From NCBI RefSeq assembly GCF_000004075.3, contig NC_026655.2, forward strand, positions 24,041,489-24,105,488: a stretch of 64,000 nucleotides of DNA, given 5' to 3'. Positions 37,473 to 50,114 of this stretch are shown here, piece after piece. Made by a program: the position numbers and the translations under genes. The stretch is from Cucumis sativus (Eukaryota > Streptophyta > Magnoliopsida > Cucurbitales > Cucurbitaceae). The stretch's first letter is position 1. Each line of letters starts with the position of its first letter. Below the pieces are notes generated by a model. That model was not told where the DNA came from, searched no databases, and worked only from the letters and a program-made list of their open reading frames with translations.

Positions 37473-38145
37473 TTAACATAAGGTACGTAGCTGGCCAACA
37501 ACGTATGGCCTACCTCTTTGGCTCGAGTAGCTGCAGCCAACACGGAGGGCGTTTCGAACGCTTTGTGCGGTGGCTTTGTTGTAGAACAAGAAGTTTTGAA
37601 AAGTGTTGTCAAGGCAGTTGAGCAGAAGTTGTGTTTCGATCAAACATGGTCCATTGCAAAATAGGTTAGTAGCCTCGGGAGGGACATTGAAACTCCCACT
37701 TGGGTTCAATCTATAAGCACGTTCACAACCATTGTATATCTATTAAAAACAATAAAAGCTTATAAAAATAATAAACAAAACATTATGCAACTCATCATCT
37801 TAAGAAAAATAATTAAAAGGGATAAGAAAAACTCACAAACTTATTGTCAAAACATTTGAAGCCTTCAACCACCATTTGTCCAGGAATCTCCTGATCATCA
37901 CTATAAACTGTCACAATTCAGAAAACACCACACAAATAGATCATATCATGAGAATTACTTAAAACCATCTTCTTCTTCAAATAAAAAACCAATACCATGC
38001 AAACTTTCGATTAAGAAAACGAAAAATAAAAGGGGAAAACTGTATCGGGTTTGAGTTCCCGAATGACATGGAGATGACCTGAGGGGCAGCGGAGCAAGAC
38101 AGCAAGAGCGAGAGCAATGGGGAGGAAGCTAATTGGGGAAGCCAT
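37473..38145 (-). CDS. small secreted cysteine-rich protein (DUF7731-like)
   Basis: Three exons: 38145-38079, 37907-37837, 37739-37473; 134 residues. The start MASPISFLPIALALAVLL is a clear hydrophobic signal peptide, so the product is probably secreted to the apoplast. The mature part holds cysteines at 41, 51, 74, 78, 88, 115 and 134, and blocks FNVPPEATNLFCNGPC and ALRVGCSYSSQRG. These resemble a plant family of short secreted proteins labelled DUF7731; function unknown. Exon junctions are CAG/GT (phase 1) and TTT/GT (phase 0). Choosing the GT at 38078 keeps the downstream frame, whereas a later GT does not. It faces the RF2 gene head to head, with a tRNA gene in between. Confidence 0.75.
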
Positions 38146-38880
38146 TGGACTGAAAGGGAGAGAGTGAGGAAAATTAACCAAGAAGAAAGAAGAGATGATA
38201 TATTTATGTGAATAGATGGAATGAGATGAGGATGGGGATTGGGAATGGCAGTTGGAAGTTAGGCCAACCCAGAAGTTGGAAACCGTGAAGAAAATATAGT
38301 GATTTTAGTGAGGTGAAGGATGGAAAAAGGGAATAGTAGTTTTTGTTTGAGAGTTTAATTAGGCCAACAACTTTGAATATTAAAAAGTTCAAACTTTTTT
38401 GATTGTGTGTTCAATTTAAACTTTTGAATGTATTAGGAAAGTACTTCACCAGAATAGTTCATTTGTTGAAACAAAAATGTTTAAACAAATGGTTCAAAAT
38501 AGCAAGTACCTGTTATTAAATTAGTGTTTAATTCACGTATTTGGTGTTGTTGATCTTTTTGTTATTTAAAAAATATGTTCTCTTCTATAATGCTTTTTTC
38601 TTTTTATAAACTTTTTGTTTCATTTCTGAACCCAATATATAAATATATATTTTATAACTTTTACATATAAACACTGTTGTGATAAAAAAAAGAAGGAGAA
38701 ATATATCTATGTGACGTTATTCACTAAATACAAAGTGGTAGAATAATCCTCCAATATAAAATCACGATAACTATTAAACAATATGTACTAGTGTGAAAAA
38801 AAAGTTGACTTAAATTGATAAACTTAAATTTTACCAACTCAACTCAACTCAACTCTATATAAAATTAAAATTGAAAATGA
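38146..38880. other. shared upstream region of the secreted-protein gene
   Basis: AT-rich, no coding signal. Contains the leader of the minus-strand secreted-protein gene and a short ACTCA repeat at about 38837-38854. Confidence 0.4.
38874..38877 (-). terminator. Pol III terminator of tRNA-Ala
   Basis: TTTT on the minus strand begins four bases after the tRNA discriminator base, the standard RNA polymerase III stop signal. Confidence 0.75.
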
Positions 38881-38953
38881 TGGAGATGCGGGGTATCGAT
38901 CCCCGTACCTCTCGCATGCTAAGCGAGCGCTCTACCATCTGAGCTACATCCCC
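38881..38953 (-). tRNA. tRNA-Ala (anticodon AGC)
   Basis: A 73-base gene on the minus strand that folds into a complete cloverleaf. Acceptor GGGGATG pairs with CATCTCC, including the G3-U70 wobble pair that identifies alanine tRNAs to alanyl-tRNA synthetase; the discriminator is A. Box A is TAGCTCAGATGG, box B GGATCGATACC. The anticodon loop is CTTAGCA, anticodon AGC, read after editing to inosine at the first position. No intron. A CAA motif just upstream fits plant Pol III start sites. Confidence 0.97.
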
Positions 38954-39127
38954 TCTGTGCTTGAAGAGATTTCATGTAGATTTATTTAACTAAACTATAG
39001 AATAAAGAAAATCAATTGATGAGGAAGGCTTGAATCGGACATCGCCAAAACCCTAAACCCATGAGCAACACAGCATTTGTTTCGTTTACAGAATCTGCAT
39101 GATTTCTCATTCAATTCAAATCTAAAA

Positions 39128-42119
39128 ATGTCCATTTTCACCTTCAGAAAACAAGTCTGCAATCGAATCTTCACCCTCGTCAGAAACGTATTCATCTCCA
39201 AGCACCGTTTTATCCCAGTACTTCAGTATTCATCAGCTACTGCTCAAAATTTTGCCCTTTGGAATCGTGGGATAACTGATTTTAACAAGATTTTTGGGTT
39301 CCCCTTTACCACATTGCGATTGTTTTCTACACAGATTGCGTTTGAACCCTCAACGTCTGATGGGCTTACTGTCGAAGGAATCCTTGGAAATCGATGGACG
39401 ATTCTGGACGAGAGCGAGAGTGATTGGAGGAGCCATGCTGCTGCAATTGCCCAATCCATTCATTTGATCAAGAAGCGTTTACAGGTCTTAAACATGATTT
39501 CCCATGTCTTTATTTTTCAACTAATTTCTGCTTTACGGCTTTTTTTTTTCTTTTCAAGTTTTAGTTTGATGTAAATCAGTTGTGTTATCATAACGCTTGA
39601 AGTTTGATTATCGTTCTTCTATTGGCGATGTCAGTGGAAGAAGCTGATGATGAGATTGGAGTTGTTATCAGTGGAGTTGAATAAGGCTGATTTGTGGGAT
39701 GATCCTGCACATGCAGGGAAGATAAGTCGGGAGCATGGTTCTATTATGAGTAAGATAAAAGAGATTAACGCATTTGAGAGAGAATTGCTTGAGCATATCG
39801 ACATGATAAAGCTTGCCAGAGAAGAGAATGATACAGAGTTGGAATCGGTGGGCTCTAAATTCATCTTCTAGGCATGTATTCTTTCTTTATGTTTTTGTTG
39901 TTTTTAAATGTGTTCAGTTTCCTTCCTCTTAGTATGGAGGTAAATTATGCAATTTATGTCATTCCATAATCAAGAACAGAGTAAATAAGAAAACCCCGAA
40001 CATAGTATTTGGTTTGAAAGAAATACAAATAGATATCTTTGGTAAAGCTCCGTGGTAAAAACTTCGGATACTTGGAGATTGGAGTTCTGAGCTCAAGGTC
40101 CCAAGCCCGTAACTAAAGTTTTCATTTTTGGTGAATATTTTGACTGAGATTGCAATTATTCAATATTTTAAATTGCAGCCTTGAGGAACCCCTTGAAAAG
40201 GTGACACGAGACAAAAGCATCAATTTTTATTAGATACGTCACACAAATTCTAATTTTGTGTGATGATAGATAAACAAAATATGAAAAAATCTCCCCTGTC
40301 AATTCTCATGTGAACAAAAATTCTAAAATAAAGGGGTCTTTAGCCTCACTGTAAGTATAATAGTTCAAATTATTACAATACAGCTCAAACCTTTTATGCT
40401 TTTGAAATGTTTGGGGTAAATTAATGGTAAAAGAAAGTACTTGTCTGAAAATTGTCTTATGAGGCATAAGCCTCAATGTGTATAGTATACACAACAGAGG
40501 TTCAAAGAAGGCATAGGTGTAACCCTCGATAGTCATAGCTGTTTTTATTTCTCTGTGTAACTATTTCCCGTCAGCAAATACTTTAAGTCTGAGGCTGTCA
40601 TCCCGTTTCAATGAGACAAATGCTAATTTTCTTTTGAAATTAGAACAATTTTGGTAGACAGATCTTTTTCTTTTGTTTTAATCCTGTATTATATGCATGG
40701 CCTTTTGCAGGAGTCACTAAATGCTCTACTCACAATGAGAAGAAATTCGAGAGAGAAAGAGCTTGAAGCTTTGTTATCTGGGGAGAACGATTCTTGCTCT
40801 TGTTACATTGAGGTTTGGTTAATTTGGTGCTGCTAATTTTTTCTCTTTTGTGAATTTTCTCGTATGTAGTGTTACTTTTTTCATTGCTGGATTCAAGTTT
40901 TGAGAAATGTTAATAGTGATTTGTATAGAGATACAGCCATCAAGCTTTTGAATATTTGTTGGTCAAACAGGTCCAAGCTGGAGCTGGTGGAACTGAGAGC
41001 ATGGACTGGGCAGCAATGGTCATGCAGATGTACATACTGTGGGCTCAAAGACGTGGTTTCAAGGTTACTGTTATGGAAGAAATGCCGGGTGAGATTGCAG
41101 GAATCAAGGTTCAATCTCTGCTAACTTCAATTGTGTATTTCTTCATTGTGTTATCTCACAACAAATGAGTGTGAGCTCAAATCTGCATGCGCTTGTTACT
41201 GCTAGCTAATATAATGTAATGTTTAACAGTTGAAAATTCTTATGTCTTTTAATTCTATTAATTGTATAGCTTGAGTTAAAATCGTCATATCTACTCTATT
41301 CACACTCTGGCTTGAGTGAGAAAATGCCAATTCTGACAAATTATTCTATTATTCCAGCGAGCAACAATAAAGTTAGATGGTGAATATGCTTTTGGATATG
41401 CCAAATCGGAAGTGGGCGTACATAGATTGGTTCGCATCTCTCCTTTTGATAGTAACAAGCGGCGACATACTTCGTTTGCTGCTGTAGCTGTCATTCCAAT
41501 AACTGGTGATGGTTCAACTCACGTTCAAATTAATGAATCAGATCTACGAATTGAGCGTTATCGATCTGGAGGAGCTGGTGGTCAGAGTGTTAACACCACC
41601 GATAGTGCCGTAAGGATAGTCCATATTCCTACAGGGATTACAGCAACTTGTCAAAATGAAAGGTAAGGAGAATTAGAACTGGTTTTCATATGATGAATAC
41701 AACCACTGCTAGATCATTTCTCATTGAAATGGAAAATAACACAGATCACAACATCAAAACAAGGCCGCAGCAATGGCAGTACTCCAGTCTCGATTGAATC
41801 AGCTTGAGATGACACGGCAAGCTCAGATGAATGCACAGCATACGCAGAGTCTATCTGATATAACTTGGGGAAACCAAATTCGTAGTTATGTGCTCCATGT
41901 GAGTTGGTTTAAACTTAGTGTTCTTTCAATTTACCTCGTGCAGTCAGCAGTAACTAGTAACTACCAATTGTTTGATTTTTGCAGCCTTATCAGATGGTAA
42001 AAGATCTTCGTACCAATTATGAGGTTTCAGATCCTGATTCGGTGCTTGAGGGAGATCTCGACAGCTTTATTTTGAACTATTTGTCGGCATCCTTGGACAA
42101 TGATGGAGATCAGCTGTAA
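39128..42119 (+). CDS. mitochondrial RF2-type peptide chain release factor
   Basis: Seven exons: 39128-39484, 39635-39847, 40711-40812, 40971-41108, 41358-41662, 41745-41898, 41985-42119; 467 residues. The protein releases finished polypeptides at stop codons on organellar ribosomes. The stop-recognition tripeptide SPF at 298-300 marks the RF2 class, which reads UGA and UAA. The catalytic GGQ loop ([10 protein letters not shown]) lies at 344-346. Other conserved text: [41 protein letters not shown], then [14 protein letters not shown]. The first 80-90 residues are rich in Arg, Ser and Phe with few acids, a likely mitochondrial presequence, although plastid targeting cannot be excluded. No programmed frameshift is needed. 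Intron 2 (39848-40710) is the longest. Confidence 0.95.
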
Positions 42120-44520
42120 AGTTGTACAACGATGGATGGTAATTTAGTAACTGAATTTTGCCAAACTAGATATTTAGAGCATAATGTATTTAACTGGAAA
42201 CACGGGGAAGAAAAAATGGAGGATATCTTAGTTTGCTTTAAAATTAAAATTTGCTCACTCTGTTAAAATTTTGTAAGTCTTTAATGGTTATATTATAATT
42301 ATAGTTACTAAACTTTCAGGCTTAGGTCTAATATCTTTAAGTTCTAAAATGTATAGCAAGTAGTAAGTTGTTGAACTCTTGTTTTTGTGTTCAATAGATA
42401 TCTAGTTACAATTTGTTTTTAAAAAAGTACATCCTTAGACCAAAGTTCAGGTACCATTAGATGCAGGATATTTTGAGATCTATGAGACATTTTTTAAAAA
42501 AGTTTAGGAATTTAATAGATACACCTCTAATTTAACCTTATGTTATAGAAATCTACACATGGATGCATTTAGTTTATTTATAATATGCAAGTATTCGAGT
42601 ATTGAAGGCACTTCTGGTAGATTAGGTTTTGGAAATTCGAAATGAGTTAATCATCATTTATTGATGAAAAACTAAAATAATATGAGAAATTTGAGATATT
42701 GAATCATGATTGCTCATAAAAAAACATATCATAGAACAGAAATAGGTAAGTTTGACACCAAAATACCATCAATAAGCCTGAATAGATGGGTTTCTTTTCT
42801 AAAGAAAATATGGGAAAGAGCAATGAAATGAAAGCTCATCCTTAGCCCCCTCCCTCACAGTTTTGGAAGTCCTTTGAATCAATTCATTCAACCACCCAAT
42901 AATAATGAATCAACTCTTTACGTTGTTTTTGAAGCAGATGAGATCCATCCACAAAAGAGAATAATAAATTGTATTTGCATTTGCATTTGCATCTTTTTGA
43001 TGGAAGATGATTCAACATTTGGCTATTTTAAAGCTGGAGGGGATGTGGCTATCATACCGAAATGACCAGTTCCATCATCTGAACTCTACTCTAGTTAGTG
43101 AAAAGCTGCTATGGGATTTGTTACTCTGGTGCAATAACCATAGCCATTAAAGTATTTATGATTGTTCAAACTCAGCCATCTTGTCTCATAAGACTTTGAT
43201 ATGTTAATTCCTTGGTTCAACCAGCTCCCTTCATTGTTCTGAATTCATTGGCCTATGATCTTACTGAACCTTGATGTGAAGTCGAAGTTGACTATTATGT
43301 ATGAAAGTTTTGAGAAATTGAAGTTGTTTTGAACAAATGTATATATAGCAAGTACTGAAAGGCAATGAATATTGGTAACGATTTAATTTTTGGATTTCAA
43401 ATAATATTTTTTTCATTTCTAATGTTTGGTGTTCGGGTCGATTTCTTTTATATGGTAGTTTTTGTAACCGTGAAATGGGGAAACAACTGAATAGCAAGAT
43501 AATTACATCAGTTTATGTGATTATTTAAATTTCATTATCATTCTAAAAGGAGTTTGAAGGCACAAATCCTTGATTCAAATGCAAGGGAGGAGATCTTGTG
43601 GACGCAAAAGTGCAAAACCAGATGCCTGAAAAGACAGGGGCTTGAACTCTAGAAGATAAAAACGTCATACTCTTCTACAGGCTACTCTTTCTAATGATCT
43701 TCCCACCTATTATCTAACATTTTCATGATCCCTACAAAGGTTTCAATGAAAACATTAAAAAAACAATTCCCAAATTCCTTTAGGATAACAAGAGATGGTT
43801 TGTGCACCTCATCGAGTGGGACAAAATTATCAAACCTTCAATCATTTAGAGGCCTCGATAATCCAAGGCGTGGTTGGTAAAAATCGTGTACTGTTCTTGC
43901 TAAATGGACTTGAAGATACGATACATCCATGAAAAAGATGGCCTTTATGGAGACAAGGGCGAAATATGAGTTTGATCATCACTCCACTTGGTCAAACATT
44001 TTTTTAACAATTTACAGGAGGTAAGAGGAGATCAATAGATCCACCGAAATATCTTAAGAACGACCAATTGACCAAATAATAATTTGCCATATTAAACCAT
44101 GAGTTTTTAGGAAAACTATCTAGTAATTGATGCACTTGATGAATCTCATTGGAGAATGACATCGTACATATATACGTTAAAATACCATTTATATTAATTG
44201 TTATTCAAATTGCTCAACTTTGATCCTATACTTTGATAAAATCCTTGTAAATAATTCATACGGTATAGACTATTTAGGAAGATTTTAGCAAACAATAAGA
44301 TTCATTTATCAAACTATAAGGACGCACTATAACCTTTGACTATAACCTTTAAAATCACAGAGATAAATTAAAACTAATACTTTCTCCAAATATTCATATA
44401 TAGATAACCCCCTTCTCAGGAAAGGCTGTGTGATTTATTATCGCATGTATTTGAAAATGCAGGAATTCAAATTTTAACTCAAACAACAACACAGTACAGA
44501 CACTTAAATTGAAAACAAAC

Positions 44521-44598
<78 letters not shown>

Positions 44599-44671
44599 GT
44601 TCACACATCATATGTGTCTACACTTTGAAAAGCAAAGGAGCGACGATGACATAACATAAGGATTTTATTCT
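42120..44671. other. spacer between the RF2 gene and ASG1-like copy C
   Basis: No gene supported. A TTTGCA hexamer is repeated four times at about 42970-42990. The segment 43560-44010 has broken frames with a faint retrotransposon gag look but no firm motif. The (CAA)n repeat lies near the right end, in the probable 3' UTR of copy C. Confidence 0.4.
44524..44598. repeat. (CAA)25 microsatellite
   Basis: About 25 perfect CAA units, TTG on the transcript strand of ASG1-like copy C. It starts some 75 bases after that gene's stop codon, so it is probably transcribed in the 3' UTR. Confidence 0.95.
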
Positions 44672-47600
44672 TCAAGCTGGCTGGTGGAAGTAAGGGGAAT
44701 TTGCAGTAGGAAATGGCTTTTGGCTTACTTCAACCATTTCCTTGTTTTTCATCAGTCTCTTATAATACGTTCCAAGGATTCCCGGTGCAAACACTGAAAA
44801 GTGTTTCCTGAAAAAACATATAAATTGAAATTAGTACATACTTAACTAGATCAACACAGGTTGAAAGTTTGAAAACCTCAACCCCACATGTTTTTAAACT
44901 GGAAAAAAAGATTCATTCACGTGTACTTCAATTTTCATTTGGTAGCATCCTCATCATATCTCAAAACTAAAAGATATATGTATGGAACGATGTGTTAACG
45001 TGTTTGAAAAATCTGAGTCCACTTACTGATTATTCCAACGTTAAGTACTTGTTAAAAAAAAGAATATATGCATTATAAGAGTTCCTTTTGAGATGATTTA
45101 CCTGTTCATAGAAGCTCTGCCTTGTGTGAAATCATATTCTTCTTCCCATTTGAACAGCTTCAGTGGTCTGGTTTCAATCTCCTTGTAAAATCTTGGTGGA
45201 TTTTGCAGCTTCAAAAGAGGGAAAAATTGCAACAGTTTATATTGAATATGAAAGATTAATGCACTAAGTAATTACTATTTACAAACCCTTAATTTTGAAT
45301 GGAAGAAAATACCTTCGTAATTTATTCTACAAATTAAAACAGTCATTAAGAACGGAAAAAAAGGATGAAAAAAACCCTAAATAAAGTGGTATTTATACCT
45401 AAATACATATTCATTAAAAAATAAAAAAAGATGAAAAAAAGCTACCATGCGTACATCTATGTTTTCATTTTTTAAAAATAATAACAAAACCAAATGAGAG
45501 ATCAATAAAATTAATGAGCACAAAGCTCTTTATATGCATAAAAGAACAACTCAATTGTACATGAAAAAGAAACCCTAAAAGATAAAGTGATCTGATCCAA
45601 ATTTTTGAAAAGGGGTTTCAAACATCAAACTCTAATTTCAATAATTTTAAGATCAATAACTGATAATAAGAAACTAAATAACTGATAATATAATATATAC
45701 ATAAAAAGCTAAATGGGTATGAAAATGAATATGCACCAAAAGAAGAATAATCTGATCATCCTTTAAACATCAAACTCCCTCAACAATTTCCTTTTAAAAA
45801 AATGCAACAAAAAGACTTCTCAAGTCATCACTCAACGAAATTCTACTTTTATCTATGCTTAACATGGTAGAGTTTTGGTAGAATTCCATGCATTACTGTT
45901 AGTATATTATTTTTTTAAAAAAGGTTTGGGATATAAAAAGGATTCAGAGATACACTGAAATATATCACTGTTGGTATCTCTCAACAATAAAAAAAAAGCA
46001 ATAACTAAATTTGAAAACCTCAAGTTGGAGAATTCCTTGTCTATGATCTTCAATGGCAGCTTGAATTCCTATGATATTAGACCATTCAATTTCAATCTTG
46101 TGCTTGGAAGGCCCTTCCAGCACAACCTCCCAAGATAGCTTCTTGTTTCTATAATCAAATTTCAAAACCAAATCACTTTCACTGTTGGCCACAACCTGCA
46201 AATTAAAAAGAAGATCCGTTTTATTTTAGAAAATTAATCACTAAGAAACACGTCTTTAAATTGATTCATACCTGCCAAGAGCCGATACGAAGGAAAAGGG
46301 CAGGAGCAGCATTAAAGGGAGTATTGGGTGGTTCAGCAAAGGAAGAGCTGCTTGGTCCAGAAAAGGTCGTTCTTTGATTTGATTGAGTATTATGATATTC
46401 ATGTTGTTGTTCTTCTTCATTTATTTGAGGCAGAGGGACTAGTGTACGTCCATTAAATATCCTTTGAAGATTTGTAAATGGAGGTTTCATTGGAATTTCT
46501 GTATCCTTTCGTAAATCCATTGCTTCAAGGAGAGAAGTCAGACGAAGTGCTGGTAGTTTTATCACTACATCAATTGTCTTTTCACCCTACACATCAATAA
46601 TAGTAAAAAGAAGATAGCAAAATAAATTATTCTCAACTCAAATTCCAAACATTTTATCATATATTAACAATTGTTTCTTTTATCTATCAAGAGCAGTACT
46701 TAGTTCTCTTCCTTTCCTTTTCATTTGTTTTCACTAAGATTAAAATCAAAAGAAAAGCATAAGATAGAGAAATCAAACATCCATAAACCCAAATCAAGTA
46801 ACGCAAGTTAAAGATCTTGAACCTAGCTAGTTTAATTATTCTAATTACGACATGCATGTTTGAATTGCCTTTCTAAATACTTAAACAACTGCTTCTACTT
46901 AAATCTAAACAGACCCCTTAATCAGGTTCAAACTAAGTAGTAAATAATTTGCCCCAATCCAAAAATTAATTTCAAAATTTTATTGATATTCAAAGGGAAA
47001 GAAGAGATCTGAAGGCAAACCCAAGATCAATCTTTGTACAAAAGATATTGAAATAGATAAGAAAAGTGAAGAAGGAGACTTTTTTATTTTTATATTACTT
47101 AAAATTATTTTTCTTCCCATTTCAAAAGCTAATCCAAACATGCACTTGATTATTTTAAAATTAAGTAAAAACTTAATTAATAAAATTTGTTTCTGTCAAA
47201 TAAATTGCCCAAATGAAAAATAAATTAATTTCTAAGGCTTTTCAGTTTTCAGTGAAATTCTTAGGGAAATAAGAGATCTCAAAACAAACCCCAAAGATCT
47301 TTGTGCAGAACATAATGAAATGGATATGAAAAAATGAAGAAGAGAGTATGAAATATTGTATGTTACTTCATTCATCTTTACTCAAAAAGATAATCCAAAC
47401 ATACATTTTAAAAAACAATTAAACAATTTCTCAATCTGTGCATGTCATTCTTGCACATATCCATGGTAATCTTCTACAAGTCGTTTCAATTTTATTGTTT
47501 GTCCTCAAAGAGACAAACAAAGAATTAGGTTTTAAAAAAATTTAGTCTAATAATTTACCAAAATCTCAAAAATTAATTTCTAGGGCTTTCAAGTTTGAGT

Positions 47601-48648
47601 GAAATTCAGAGGGAAAAAAGAGATCCCAAAACGAACCTAAAATCCATCTTTGTACAAAAGATATTGAAATGGATAAGAAAAATGAAGAAGACAGTGAAAA
47701 GAAATTGTATAATACTATTCTTCTACTGAATCCAAACATACACTTTTTTAAGTTTAAAAAATTACAAAATTAATTTTAAAAAGCTTTCTGTCTAATAATT
47801 TTCCCCAATATAATCACAAAAATTAATTTCTAGGGGTTTTTTCAAAATTTAAGTGAAATTCATAGTGAGTAGATAAAATGTATATTAATGAACTAAATCT
47901 TGTTCCATTTCCAAAGCCAATACAATCAACCATTTGGATTAGATTAGAAAAATGAGTAAAGAACTGTTTTCAAAATTTTGAATCTAACCAACCCAAATCC
48001 AAAAAATCAATTTCTAGGGTTTTCAATTTACAGTATTAATTCAAAGGGAAAGATGATAGAAATGAAGTGAGCGAGTCGAAATTGTATATTACTTCACTTT
48101 TTTTTTTTCTTCTCGCTTTAAAAGTTAATCCAAACACATGACGAATGAATGAATTTAGAGTAAAAAATAAATTATTAAAAAAAGAAAATCAAGTATGAAC
48201 TTCTATAGGGCTTTTCAAATTTGTAGTGAAATTCAAAGAGAAAGAAGATGATCTCAAAACACAGCAAAAAAGAAGTCAGAAATTAAAAGCACAAGCACAA
48301 ACACAAACACAAACACACACATATATTATATATATATAATTAACCATAAAAAAACATGAACTTATGAATGCATTAAATATTATATTAACTTTAATAGTAC
48401 TGTAAAATTATGATGAATATCTTTAGGGCAACTATTTCAAAAGAAAGTAAACATAATAAACTAAAGCAAAAAAGAAAAAAAGGAATATGAATGTATTGAG
48501 AAAGGTAAGAACAGACCTGAGGAAGGGTTCGAGTTTTGGAGTATTCATCAAGTTTTTCAGCACCAGACACTATTGAATAACTTGAACATTCTCCATTGTC
48601 TGATGTAAAATACAGTCTTTTCCCACTGTCTTCTTTCTTCTTTTCCAT
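44672..48648 (-). CDS. ASG1-like protein with TRF2/HOY1 PH-like domain (copy C, C-terminally short)
   Basis: Five exons: 48648-48517, 46586-46272, 46195-46019, 45208-45102, 44807-44672; 288 residues. Exon 1 ends in KTRTLPQ; exon 2 carries VVIKLPALRLTSLLEAM and ends LFLRIGSWQ; exon 3 has IEIEWSNIIGIQAA and GILQLE; exon 4 has NPPRFYKEIE and DFTQGRAS; exon 5 has VFAPGILGTYYKRL and SQKPFPTANSPYF, then stops. Exon 4 is exactly 107 bases, as in copy A, and all shared intron phases agree. Unlike A and B there is no last exon with a long Asn/Ser tail. Intron 1 is large (1.93 kb). Biochemical function unknown; Arabidopsis relatives are linked to seed germination and stress by genetics only. Confidence 0.88.
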
Positions 48649-50084
48649 TTTTCAATTCTTTTTCTTCTTTTTTCTCCACACTTAAATCTCAATGTTTACT
48701 CTCAACAAACCCCTTCCCTTTTATAGACATTCCTGGTTGGCTTTTTATTTTTCTTCATATTTTACAAAGACTATTTATTTATTTGTTCATTTGTGTTATT
48801 TTGGGTTTATTGACATGTGTAAGAGAAAAGCGAAGGATTCAAATTTCTAACGGCTTTTATGTGTATTAACGAGTCAAGCAATATGTATATATGTATATAT
48901 ATATACATATATTCATGTTTGTGATTCATGGGTTATATTACTCTTAAGTTAATTACTAGTTTAATTGGAAATTACACTTGCTATGCTATGCAATGTAACT
49001 TCAAACATTTATGTTTTAATTTTTTGTATCTTTGAATTTTATTTTTAAGTAAAACCCTTATTTTCTAATTAACCCATTCAAATCTAGGATATATTTGTTT
49101 AATTACTATTGAAGAAAATTACATTAAAACACATGAAAATTTGGACATGCATGAAAATATACATATTAACATTAGTGTTATACGTATCAACTTAGTTGAG
49201 ATATTTGGATGCATGCACCTAGTGTATTATGTTAAAAAGAATTATATAAAAGAAAAGAAGTCTGAGGCATATAATATAAGAAATAAACAAAGAAGTCATA
49301 TTTTAATTATAAAAAAATTTAAAATAATAAAATAAAAGTTAAAATATCTTTTTGGTCTTCATACCATAAAATTTGTTCAATTTTAGGCTCTATATTTCAA
49401 ATTATTCAACTTTAGGTCATGCACTTCCAATAAATATTAAATTTGGTCCCTTAGTTGGTTAAGTTTTTGCACAAGCACTTACAGGTTTTTGGACTAGCAT
49501 ATCTAAGTTCTTCTCTAACTACAGTCCTAGCTCTATCGATCACTTTCAACATTTATGCTTTTGTGTAATTCTTTCTTAGACTTTTCTCTAGGCTAGGACT
49601 CCTGCTTCCTTTACTCTTTACTTTTATTTATTATTGAAGCGAGAGTGATGGGGATGCTATGGTGTTGTCCACCTAGTGGAGATGCTCGGGTACATTCAAC
49701 TGACTCAACGTACCTTTTTTTAGAAAAAAAAAGTGGAGATGCTCGAGTGCATTCATTATTTTAATTGATGAAACTGTCAAAAATATTAACAAAATACAAC
49801 AAAATGTCATGAGACACTGGTACATACATTTATTTTTGTCTATCAGTGTCTATCATTGATATATTCTCGTTCATCTTGAAATATTTGAAAACATCCTTAA
49901 AATGATAATAACAATTTTCATGTCAAAAAATAAAATATGTCAATATGTTTTCAATAGAATCTAAATCTTTTTTTTGTATGTTTTCATATTGACATATTTT
50001 ATTGAAAACATACAAAAAAAAAAAATATTCAATGGAAAACGTCCTTAAAATGATACATACATGTATGTCAAAAAAATATGTAGG
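48649..50084. other. upstream region of copy C and repeat-bearing spacer
   Basis: The first 100 bases are the promoter and leader of the minus-strand gene (TTTTATAGA near 48720 read from plus). A TA/TG palindromic run lies at about 48885-48915. The rest is AT-rich with a LINE tail (listed separately). Confidence 0.4.
49480..49740 (+). mobile_element. LINE 3' tail
   Basis: Non-coding 3' end with the family blocks TTTATTATTGAAGC, then GTGTTGTCCACCTAGTGGAG, finishing in an oligo-T/A stretch at about 49716-49730, followed by a partial second copy of the GTGGAGATGCTCG block. 5'-truncated. Confidence 0.7.
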
Positions 50085-50114
50085 ACATAAATCTAAATCT
50101 AAATTAAAAGTTAA

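Noticed and set aside
40030-40115. Possible SINE in RF2 intron 2
   Set aside because: Box A- and B-like words are present but weak, and the linker does not match the SINE seen elsewhere in the window.
43560-44010. Possible retrotransposon gag remnant
   Set aside because: Only vague similarity in broken frames, no motif I can name, no terminal repeats.
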